From positions 1 to 17,589 of the forward strand of contig JAITIO010000003.1 in assembly GCA_031279395.1 (NCBI GenBank): a stretch of 17,589 nucleotides of DNA. The letters run 5' to 3'. The DNA is from Puniceicoccales bacterium (GTDB lineage: Bacteria > Verrucomicrobiota > Verrucomicrobiia > Opitutales > JAIRKQ01). The position numbers and the translations under genes were made by a program. The notes beneath the pieces were generated by a model that was given only the letters and a program-made list of their open reading frames with translations, did no database searches and was not told the DNA's origin. Position 1 is the stretch's first letter. Each line of letters begins with the position of its first letter. Shown in pieces: positions 8,029 to 15,320 of this stretch.

Positions 8029-9360
8029 CTACTTTTGCATTACCTGCAACATTTGTCCACTTTTGAATAGTGTTACCGCATGCGTACTTTCAGATACAGC
8101 GATGGCAATACATTCCGCCACACTTGATATGGACGCAGCAGCGGTATGTCTCGTTCCAAATCCTCCGGGCATAATGACATTATGATTCGGTGTATAAATC
8201 AATGTTCCTGCAGATTCTATTATGCCATCGCCGCGGATTACAAAGGCTCCATCTATCAAAGAAAATTCTTTGATGGTTTCATCCATGAATGGATTGAAAA
8301 TATCTCGTTCGGATTCCGGATAGCCATAGAATGGGTTACAAACGAGCGGTTTCATATACAGGGAAATCTTGTCGATATTACCAATGACGAATAGACAACC
8401 AACGGCTTTCCCTTCCCGCCCTTCAATTGCAATTTCCGTGGCGATTGATAACACACGTTCCAACACCTCAGGTTTTATATCATCTTGTAGAAATTCCGCA
8501 TTAGGGGAAATGACCTGATGAAATTCATTTTGAACATCGACTATGAATAACGTATCCAAAACATTTGGAACTGTATTACTCCCCACGCAGCAAATTTTTG
8601 CATCGTGGCGGAAGATTTTATTTGCTATGCCTAGTAGAATTATTCCCCTAAAACCACGAATCCAGTTTGTCGGTATTACATTAACGTGAAATTCCACAAG
8701 GGAATCATAGATAATACTGCTCGAATCGGATTCGCTTTGTATGATATTTACCAGCCCTATCCCACTAAAAACTTCTTCTATGTCGATGTTGTTAAGATCA
8801 ATGTTCCCAAATAACATAACATTTGTACATTGCGACTGTTGTGCAATTTCTACGGCATTTTTTAAAAAAATTTCATTAGGATCTATTTGAACAAATTTAA
8901 CTTTTTTATTGATATTTTTTAACGAATCTATCAGAGTAGCTTTAAATGCTTCGAATGTTTCTGTCTTCTGTAAAGGCCTAGCGACTGATGGTCTTTGGAA
9001 AAAATTTACTAGGTCGGCAATAGTTTTTAAAAAATTGTGCTCTTTTTTCGACACCAACAGCAAAGCGACAATGCATACTACATGTTCTCCCGTACTTGAG
9101 AAACCATACCTTATTCCACTTTTGGACCATCCAATGCATATTTCATAGGAAGATGAAAAGTCTGAACACAAATAGGAGACGGCAATCCTATTGCCTATAT
9201 AGGACGTATTTTCATTTTCCTTGGCCTCCAATTTCGAAACAATTTCATCAATACCTCCCTTAAGACTACTAGTCGACAATATTTCGCCCATAGCACCTTT
9301 AAAAGATGAACTAGATAATTCTACAATAGAATCATAGTTAAAATAGCGACCCAAGATCAT
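8029..9360 (-). CDS. Diadenylate cyclase with EIIA-like and pyruvate-kinase-C-like domains
   Basis: This 443-residue protein probably makes cyclic di-AMP from ATP. The C-terminal third is a DAC (DisA_N) domain: EIAIEGREGKAVGCLFVIGN, the nucleotide-binding DGA at 370-372 and GTRHTAAA starting at 402. The usual RHR motif reads RHT (404-406). Residues about 165-300 resemble the pyruvate kinase C-terminal fold found before the DAC domain in archaeal DacZ (for example RGFRGIILLGIANK, then LDTLFIVDVQNEF). Residues 1 to about 125 resemble a PTS EIIA type 2 domain (IGNRIAVSY at 55-63), but the phospho-accepting histidine position holds tyrosine (Y63). AGGCAGG lies about 9 nt before the ATG. The gene converges on gspE across 54 nt and has no obvious partner nearby. 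The DAC call is firm; the two N-terminal domain calls are pattern-based. Confidence 0.85.
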   Translation of the reverse strand: MILGRYFNYDSIVELSSSSFKGAMGEILSTSSLKGGIDEIVSKLEAKENENTSYIGNRIAVSYLCSDFSSSYEICIGWSKSGIRYGFSSTGEHVVCIVALLLVSKKEHNFLKTIADLVNFFQRPSVARPLQKTETFEAFKATLIDSLKNINKKVKFVQIDPNEIFLKNAVEIAQQSQCTNVMLFGNIDLNNIDIEEVFSGIGLVNIIQSESDSSSIIYDSLVEFHVNVIPTNWIRGFRGIILLGIANKIFRHDAKICCVGSNTVPNVLDTLFIVDVQNEFHQVISPNAEFLQDDIKPEVLERVLSIATEIAIEGREGKAVGCLFVIGNIDKISLYMKPLVCNPFYGYPESERDIFNPFMDETIKEFSLIDGAFVIRGDGIIESAGTLIYTPNHNVIMPGGFGTRHTAAASISSVAECIAIAVSESTHAVTLFKSGQMLQVMQK

Positions 9361-9664
9361 TTTATGTAACCTGCCTAGCAGTGAACAGAATTTCTTAAAA
9401 ATTTAAAGACAAATATATCAAACAATTCTTGCGGTACCAAAATTATGATATGTTGGCACAAACACAGAAATTCAACAGCTGCGGCTGGAGCCAAGCCTCA
9501 TAAAAAGAGGACGACGTGACCCGTTTAAGAGTTCACAGGACGGCGGCAAGCCTGAATTTTTATGGAATTTATGAACCCTGTGTGAGCCATGAGCCAAGAG
9601 AAACGGCTGATAAAAATGTATACACAGATGTTAACCAGGTATTGTCTGCTCATGTCGTATCAGC
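9361..9664. other. Intergenic region with gene remnant
   Basis: These 304 bases separate the diadenylate cyclase start from the end of the 268-codon gene. The right half holds the plus-strand gene remnant described at 9556-9693. The middle part (about 9470-9550) is richer in G and C than its surroundings and contains short complementary segments (GGC-GCC near 9483-9492, CCTC-GAGG near 9496-9510), but I recognise no RNA family. The left part is AT-rich and should contain the diadenylate cyclase promoter, for which I see no convincing box pair. Confidence 0.5.
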
Positions 9665-9693
9665 TTAGCGGATTAGGTGTATGGTTTTGTTAA
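9556..9693 (+). pseudogene. Remnant paralogous to the broken gene at 15321-16988
   Basis: In one plus-strand frame this segment reads FMEFMNPV, a TGA stop, then AMSQEKRLIKMYTQML, and ends at TAA 9691-9693. The part EKRLIKMYTQML matches PERLI-stop-MYIQML in the broken gene near 16146-16181. At the DNA level 9608-9638 and 16156-16186 agree at 27 of 31 bases. Several differences here and just upstream are synonymous in this frame (CGG/CGA, CTG/TTG, TTA/TTG), which supports the frame and shared coding ancestry. No start or ribosome site is visible and stops lie upstream in the same frame (9517, 9526, 9553). The end overlaps the antisense 3' end of the neighbouring gene. Confidence 0.5.
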
Positions 9694-10471
9694 ACTCATG
9701 CCCATTGGCATCTTTTAAGGATAATTTGGCAACTCCTTCTTTCTTGTTAAACGAAGAAAGTTTACAGGTTGCTTCCCCCATTGACACACTGTCACCGATA
9801 TTATAAAAAACATATTCATTACCGTTGAAATCTTTTATGACAAGTAAATATTCATTATCCAAAAACTTCTGTTCGCTGGTCAAAACGATTTCCTTTTTGG
9901 AAATATCATCACCGATCGTGACCACAGGAAATTCATAGTAGACACCATCTTTTTCATACCCTTGCACATCAAACCCAATCACCCGTATTTTTAGCTCTGC
10001 ATTTTTATCCCCAACAACACATTCGCCATATTTTCCCGTTTCAATATCCTTAAACATGATAACGGTTTTACTATCATTTTTGGATTGCGAATATCCCTCC
10101 ACCTTTATCCGATAAGGCTTACTTCTAACCTCAGATAGATATAGTGGAAAAGTATCATCAACCATGAGAACATCATAGGTTTTAACTATTGTTTTGCCGC
10201 TTTCGCTATACACGGATGGACATGTAAATAAATCAAACTCAATGGGAGATTTATCTTTTTTCAAGCTTCGCATCCAGGAAAAATCCTTTTTTGTAAAAGA
10301 TAAAAATGTTACCTCCTCCTCCGTCTTTTTGTGGTCTTCAATGTCCAACTGCATTTTTAAATGGGTTTCACTTTTTTTCAGAGAAATAACAACCCATGAG
10401 CTACCAAGGATCAAAAAAACTACCAACATTAAACAAAACTTTTTACCATTAGACACGGAGTTATTATACAA
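9665..10471 (-). CDS. Single-pass envelope protein of unknown function
   Basis: The 268-residue product has one N-terminal transmembrane segment at about 13-30 (FCLMLVVFLILGSSWVVISL), then about 230 mostly polar, beta-rich residues predicted outside the cytoplasm. Two similar beta modules can be seen: one around KPYRIKVEGYSQ, and a C-terminal one (EYVFYNIGDSVSMGEATCKL followed by KLSLKDANGHEF). The last resembles in pattern the C-terminal domain of the small GspC/PilP-like protein at 5893-6291, so a role around the secretion machine is possible but unproven. The start is TTG at 10471, chosen because AAGGA (10485-10481) lies 9 nt upstream; GTG at 10456 is the alternative. Divergent from the small gene at 10601. 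Confidence 0.75.
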   Translation of the reverse strand: MYNNSVSNGKKFCLMLVVFLILGSSWVVISLKKSETHLKMQLDIEDHKKTEEEVTFLSFTKKDFSWMRSLKKDKSPIEFDLFTCPSVYSESGKTIVKTYDVLMVDDTFPLYLSEVRSKPYRIKVEGYSQSKNDSKTVIMFKDIETGKYGECVVGDKNAELKIRVIGFDVQGYEKDGVYYEFPVVTIGDDISKKEIVLTSEQKFLDNEYLLVIKDFNGNEYVFYNIGDSVSMGEATCKLSSFNKKEGVAKLSLKDANGHEFNKTIHLIR

Positions 10472-10600
10472 AAACTTTTATCCTTTTCCTAGAATTTTTT
10501 GTTTTTTTGAAATAAACCACGTTGATATTATTTTTTTATTTGAAATTTTTGCTTGCGAATTTCATTTTTACATGTTCTTTTTTTAGGAAAAGGAGATTTT

Positions 10601-10870
10601 ATGAAAAACAATATTATCGGTATTTTTGGAAATGGAGGCGGGTGTGTCTCGGTAAGGCAAGGTTTTTTCAAAGGCAGAGTAATAACTTACCTTGGGGGAA
10701 ATTCTTTCGGATCGCATCTTGGCAAAACATTAAAGCACCTAATCAACGTATTAGCTGTGTCGGAGGTAATATATGCCGTTTTTCACAAAACTCCTGAAGA
10801 AGTTCGAGCCGAAGCAATGGATGCAGGTAGACGTCAACAGAAAAACAAACTAAGAGAGGTAGTCTGCTAA
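10601..10870 (+). CDS. Small protein of unknown function (89 aa)
   Basis: The frame begins at the ATG at 10601, preceded at 5 nt by a strong AAGGAG (10590-10595), which makes this start much better than upstream in-frame ATGs. The product starts MKNNIIGIFGNGGGCVSVRQ, has a hydrophobic middle (HLINVLAVSEVIYAVFH) and a charged helical tail (TPEEVRAEAMDAGRRQQKNK) ending in cysteine. No signal peptide is clear and I recognise no family. It lies in a 630-bp gap between divergent and convergent genes and appears to be a single-gene unit with an AT-rich upstream region. Confidence 0.7.
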   Translation: MKNNIIGIFGNGGGCVSVRQGFFKGRVITYLGGNSFGSHLGKTLKHLINVLAVSEVIYAVFHKTPEEVRAEAMDAGRRQQKNKLREVVC

Positions 10871-10881
10871 TTTGATTTTTC

Positions 10882-10956
10882 ATGGCTGGAGAATCGAAAG
10901 GAAAGCAGGATAGTTCTCAAATCTCTTTCGCCATGGGAAAATTTAGGGATAGGTAA
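10882..10956 (+). CDS. Possible 24-residue peptide
   Basis: A short frame just downstream of the 89-residue gene encodes MAGESKGKQDSSQISFAMGK then FRDR. It has an ATG start but no Shine-Dalgarno sequence, and is short enough to arise by chance. I list it only because it follows the small gene by 11 nt on the same strand. The remaining bases up to the mnmG end (about 10957-11102) show nothing I can name. Confidence 0.15.
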   Translation: MAGESKGKQDSSQISFAMGKFRDR

Positions 10957-11102
10957 ATAGAGTTTTGTAAATCCCATATTCGAAAGAATCTTTTTGAGTT
11001 TTTAGTTGACTGGTTTACGCTAAAAACGCAATGGGTTGGTTTTTATTCAAGTAACTGCGCAAGATTGCAAGTTTAGATCATAGGATAGGGTAATGGCGTG
11101 TT

Positions 11103-12989
11103 TCAGCTTCGCCTGGATTTTTCCAGTGCTATCAAAATTAGGGAAATGTCGACGGGCGTGATACCGCTAATTCTTGAAGCTTGCCCGAGGTTTTGCGGAT
11201 GATAAAGTTGTAACTTTTGTCGACTCTCATTGCTCAAACTTTTCACATTTCCGTAGTTAAACGCGGGAGGAATTTTAACATGTTCCAGCTCGGAAAACTT
11301 TTCTATGGCTCTTCGTTCACGCTCGCGGTAGCCCGCATAGCTAATTCTATAAATCACCTCATCTTGTACGGACTGAGTTTCATCGTAAAAATCATTTGGG
11401 AAAACAATGTTATCCCGATTTCGCGCTTGTACGAGCCAATCCCCTATGGTCTTGGTTTCAAATTTTTCGGAGTGTAAACGCATTATCCAGAAATTTATTT
11501 TATCTGCTTTTTCGTGGGTTCGTCGGATTCTAGTTCCATCGATTAATTTAAATTTTTCTGCAAAATCCAGCAGCCTGACATCGGCACTCCCATGGTTTAA
11601 TAACAATCTGTGTTCTGCCCTACTCGTAAACATTCTGTAGGGCTCAAATGTTCCTTTTGTCACCAAATCATCGATCAATACACCTATGTAGGCATCATGA
11701 CGCCCCAACACCATCATGTCCTGTCCCAATGATTTTCTTCCGGCATTAACCCCTGCCACAAGTCCCTGTCCCGCCGCTTCTTCATATCCTGACGTACCAT
11801 TAATCTGACCGGCAAAGAACAAATTTTCTACTATCTTCGAATGTAGGGTGGCATCGATTTGCGTTGGTGGAGCAAAATCATACTCCACGGCATAGGCCGG
11901 GCGCAACATTCTTGCGTTTCTCAATGCCGGAATACTTTTTAATACCTCCAGTTGCACGTCCAGTGGCATACTGGACGATAAACCGTTGATATACCACTCG
12001 TCGGAATGATACCCCTCCGGTTCTAAAAACAATCGATGTTCATCGTGGGCAGGAAATTTTACGCACTTATCTTCAATGCTTGGACAATATCTCGGACCGA
12101 TACCTTCGATTTCTCCAGAGTAGAGGGGTGAACGGGAAATATTGCGCAAAATTATTTCTTTCGTGGCAGAAGTAGTATGGGTAATCCAACAGGACTTCTG
12201 ACCGTGAAAATTCGGACCGAGGATGGCACAGTTTTTTATGTCCCCGGTAAATTTTGTATCAAACATTTCGTCGAATGTTTCCTGGTCCCGGGTATCGTAG
12301 AAAGCAAATAGGCATGGGGAAGCATCCCCACGTTGTTCTTCGCAGGCGTAAAAGTCTATCGACGTCCCTAAAATTCGCGGGGGGGTCCCCGTTTTCATTC
12401 TATCAATTTTAATACCATAGGTGGACAGGCTATTCGACAGGTATTGAGTAGAAAAATCTCCCAGCCGCCCTCCTAGGATTTTATTCCTACCTATGTGTAT
12501 CACCCCATGTAAAAATGTCCCATTGGTCAGTACAACCGTTGTGGAAAATATCTCCATGCCGATGTCAGTGTAAACTCCCATTACCCTATCATCTTCCACG
12601 ATTATCCCAGTGACAATTGCCTGAAAAATTGACAAATTGTTTGGCACTTGGGTGAGAACCTGTTTCATCCGCAGGGAATACATATCTTTGTCGCACTGGG
12701 CACGGGGTCCCTGTACTGCAGATCCCTTGGAACGATTTAGAAGTCGAAATTGGATGGCGGTTGCATCCGCGTTCATTGCCATTTCACCTCCCAAAGCATC
12801 AATTTCACGCACCATATTACCTTTTGCTAATCCCCCAATGGCAGGATTGCAACTCATCTTCGCAATCGTATCAATATTCCCTGTCACCAATAATGTTTTT
12901 GACCCAACTCTGGATGCGGCAAGGGCCGCTTCACACCCAGCATGTCCTCCTCCACAGACGATGGTGTCGAAGTCTTTAAAAATTTTCAT
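11103..12989 (-). CDS. mnmG: tRNA uridine-34 carboxymethylaminomethyl modification enzyme MnmG (GidA)
   Basis: The 628-residue flavoprotein works with MnmE to install the cmnm5 or nm5 group on wobble uridine 34 of certain tRNAs. The FAD-binding motif GGGHAGCEAALAASR starts near residue 12; IGGLAKGNMVREIDALGG, GRNKILGGRLGDFS and GYEEAAGQGLVAGVNAGRKS are family signatures, and the C-terminal helical domain (RISGITPVDISLILIAL) is complete. The frame extends upstream to a TTG at 13058, but the ATG at 12989 gives the family-typical start MKIFKDFDTIVCGGGHAG. A perfect AAGGAGG inside the 5' extension (about 13042-13036) has no start codon at proper spacing. Divergent from greA. Confidence 0.96.
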   Translation of the reverse strand: MKIFKDFDTIVCGGGHAGCEAALAASRVGSKTLLVTGNIDTIAKMSCNPAIGGLAKGNMVREIDALGGEMAMNADATAIQFRLLNRSKGSAVQGPRAQCDKDMYSLRMKQVLTQVPNNLSIFQAIVTGIIVEDDRVMGVYTDIGMEIFSTTVVLTNGTFLHGVIHIGRNKILGGRLGDFSTQYLSNSLSTYGIKIDRMKTGTPPRILGTSIDFYACEEQRGDASPCLFAFYDTRDQETFDEMFDTKFTGDIKNCAILGPNFHGQKSCWITHTTSATKEIILRNISRSPLYSGEIEGIGPRYCPSIEDKCVKFPAHDEHRLFLEPEGYHSDEWYINGLSSSMPLDVQLEVLKSIPALRNARMLRPAYAVEYDFAPPTQIDATLHSKIVENLFFAGQINGTSGYEEAAGQGLVAGVNAGRKSLGQDMMVLGRHDAYIGVLIDDLVTKGTFEPYRMFTSRAEHRLLLNHGSADVRLLDFAEKFKLIDGTRIRRTHEKADKINFWIMRLHSEKFETKTIGDWLVQARNRDNIVFPNDFYDETQSVQDEVIYRISYAGYRERERRAIEKFSELEHVKIPPAFNYGNVKSLSNESRQKLQLYHPQNLGQASRISGITPVDISLILIALEKSRRS

Positions 12990-13245
12990 GGAATATTTTT
13001 TCCCAACTTTTAACAAAAATGCGAGGAAAAGTTTTAACCTCCTTCGAAATGGGTCCAAAGCTTGAATTATTTTCCGTTTATTTCGCCTGAAGCCTAGTTT
13101 TCACGCGACAATTCTCGGGATAAATCTCAGAAAAAACTTGACAAAATATCCCATTTCTAGTCCTTTTAAGGCATAGAATATTTATTCATGTGGCATAAAT
13201 TGATTTAGTCAAAATCTTAATTTGCAAAAACTGATGAAGGACATC

Positions 13246-15117
13246 ATGGAAAAAAAAGACATAGACAGTTTAATCGAAGGAAATTTCCTGTTGGAGAAGT
13301 CTCGGTGCGACCTCGAAAAGATGGCACGTGGAGTCTATTGCTTACATGGATCTTTCGGAATTGGGCAATTGAAAGGGTATGATGCGGAAAAGAAGCGACT
13401 TATCATTGTTTTTGGAGATGGCAACAATGAACCTCGCCTAATGGATCCGGTTTTCTGCATAAAAAAATTGGAGATTTTACAGGACGATCATTTGCTGGTT
13501 AAATTCCACAACGATCCAACGGAAATTCGTCAAAAGATGAAAAAATCATCGATCGCGTTGGTAATGGAATATCTAGAAAAAACGCCAAACCATAAAGCTT
13601 CCCTAGGCGATATCGAAAAAACTTTCGGCAGAATAGTAGAAGAAAAAATTTTCAAGAGGTGGTGGAATGTTACTAGAAAACTGGTAGCCAAGGAACCAAA
13701 ATTGACGCTGACGGAAGGCAATGTGACCTATCTGGAACTCTGCGATGAGCCTGTCCCGGAAGAAGATCAGTTGATGCGACAGCTTGAGTCCACACGCGAT
13801 GTATATCAGAAAATAACCATTGCGGAAAAATTTTTGCTATTGCTAAAGGCGAACGAGTCTTTGAAAGATTTTGGCATAAAAATCGTAGAGTGTTTGTCTG
13901 AAATGTGTTCGTCCAAGGTCAAAAAAATTGCCGCCGCTGACAAATTTCGGGCATGTGTCATCAGGGACGAATTGGCGAAACTATCCGGCATCAACATTGA
14001 TTCATTGAGCCCAAAGTTAGAAACCCTCGTCAGCGAATATTCGAACCTGACAAGAGTCTGCGATAATTTACAACCGAATTACTATGTCACTTTTTTGGAG
14101 TTAGTGACACGTGTGTTCCCGGATGAATGGGAAAAATTGTGTTTCAATATTTTAAAAAATTGCAACGAAAGGTTGACCAACGAGTGTATCATTTATCTCA
14201 AAGACAATTCCTGTGCAGATTCTCTCCGGACAACGCTCGTAAAATGGCTAAAAGAGAAAAGTTTGCGGGCAGTCCTTTTGCAGTGGATTATAAAAAATCG
14301 CCATGCCAAAAAGTTCGAAGAAGTATTTTCGACGGAACTGATGTCTTATGAACTACTGCAGGCGATATTTTGGGCAATCGACAACGAAGCATTGATGTCA
14401 GCTGGCAAATTAAGGAAAATCCCACTGGTAGAATTGTTGAACAATGACAGAACATTAATCCGTGATCTATTGTCAAATGCTACGGAAGAAATAGCAAGCG
14501 ACTTGGCCCAAACTTTACTCATCAACCAAGGAATTGATAACCTTTCAAAAAAATCCCTTTTGGCACGATTTATCACCATATTTCCTGGGCTTCAAGAACT
14601 TGTTTCGAGTGCCAATAAAGCAAAATTGCCACAGGATGTTTCCCTAAAGGTCTCCTTGGCTAGCTTGGAAAACAAACGTAAGGAATATGATCTGCTAATT
14701 AAAGAGAAAATACCGACCAATAAAAAAGCCATTGAACTTGCCCGTGAACATGGAGACTTGAGCGAAAATTCCGAATATAAGATGGCGAGGCAGGACCAAG
14801 ATACCCTACTCTCTAGGAAAGCCCAATTGGAAGAAGAGTTAAAAATGGCCCATGTTATCGATTTTGTCAACATTGACACATCAATGGTTTCCATTGGATC
14901 CGTTGTAAAAATTCGTCAAATGGATTCGGGGGAAACTGCCGAATACACTATTTTGGGGGCGTGGGATAGTGATCCTTCCAAAAATGTCATTTCGTACAAA
15001 ACAAGCATGGCCCAATCATTGCTCGGGAAAAAAGAAAAAGAAATTATTGAAACCATTTCCGAAGATCACAAAGAAATATGGCAAATCGAATCGATCAACG
15101 CCTATACGGGACTCTAA
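13246..15117 (+). CDS. greA: GreA transcription elongation factor with long N-terminal extension
   Basis: The last 160 residues or so are a complete GreA, which stimulates transcript cleavage by backtracked RNA polymerase. The coiled coil carries the acidic tip REHGDLSENSEY, and the C-terminal FKBP-like domain reads GSVVKIRQMDSGETAEYTIL then SLLGKKEKEI. About 460 residues precede it: a small domain near 28-75 (GVYCLHGSFGIGQLKGYDAE) that recalls CarD/TRCF-type RNA-polymerase-binding beta domains, then a long helical region like armadillo-type repeats. Chlamydial GreA proteins are also known to be extended. The start is the ATG at 13246 (623 residues) because AAGGA lies 4 nt upstream; ATG 13234 and TTG 13222 are less likely. 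Confidence 0.9.
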   Translation: MEKKDIDSLIEGNFLLEKSRCDLEKMARGVYCLHGSFGIGQLKGYDAEKKRLIIVFGDGNNEPRLMDPVFCIKKLEILQDDHLLVKFHNDPTEIRQKMKKSSIALVMEYLEKTPNHKASLGDIEKTFGRIVEEKIFKRWWNVTRKLVAKEPKLTLTEGNVTYLELCDEPVPEEDQLMRQLESTRDVYQKITIAEKFLLLLKANESLKDFGIKIVECLSEMCSSKVKKIAAADKFRACVIRDELAKLSGINIDSLSPKLETLVSEYSNLTRVCDNLQPNYYVTFLELVTRVFPDEWEKLCFNILKNCNERLTNECIIYLKDNSCADSLRTTLVKWLKEKSLRAVLLQWIIKNRHAKKFEEVFSTELMSYELLQAIFWAIDNEALMSAGKLRKIPLVELLNNDRTLIRDLLSNATEEIASDLAQTLLINQGIDNLSKKSLLARFITIFPGLQELVSSANKAKLPQDVSLKVSLASLENKRKEYDLLIKEKIPTNKKAIELAREHGDLSENSEYKMARQDQDTLLSRKAQLEEELKMAHVIDFVNIDTSMVSIGSVVKIRQMDSGETAEYTILGAWDSDPSKNVISYKTSMAQSLLGKKEKEIIETISEDHKEIWQIESINAYTGL

Positions 15118-15282
15118 AGCGTGTCGTTAAATGGAGTGATCGGCAGAGAGAAAATGCTCTACGAGGAAAAGAGTGATTGAGGGTATACCTTCCAGTTCAG
15201 GTAGCAAAATTTGATTTTACACACTTACTTTTACGCCTTGAAAGGTACCAATACACGTAGGTAGGAACCCATTAAAATCATA
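15118..15282. other. Intergenic stretch after greA
   Basis: No gene, tRNA or convincing terminator hairpin is visible between the greA stop and the promoter-like sequence at 15283. Confidence 0.5.
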
Positions 15283-15310
15283 TTGACAAAAGATATTTAA
15301 ATTGTAACAT
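15283..15310 (+). promoter_or_regulatory. Candidate promoter of the broken accessory gene
   Basis: A perfect TTGACA (15283-15288) is followed after 16 nt by TAACAT (15305-15310), four of six to the -10 consensus. The expected start of transcription is only about 4 nt before the ATG at 15321, and no Shine-Dalgarno sequence is present, the same near-leaderless layout as at the secretion operon. Confidence 0.35.
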
Positions 15311-15320
15311 TTTTTACATT

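Noticed and set aside
9470..9600. Possible structured RNA or riboswitch upstream of the diadenylate cyclase
   Set aside because: Short complementary segments are present, but I could not match the conserved core of the ydaO c-di-AMP riboswitch, GEMM, 6S, SRP, tmRNA or RNase P RNA. Part of the segment overlaps a decayed coding remnant.
13138..13179. Promoter for greA: TTGACA at 13138 and TAGAAT at 13174
   Set aside because: The boxes are 30 nt apart, too far for one sigma-70 promoter, and neither has a good partner at 16-18 nt.
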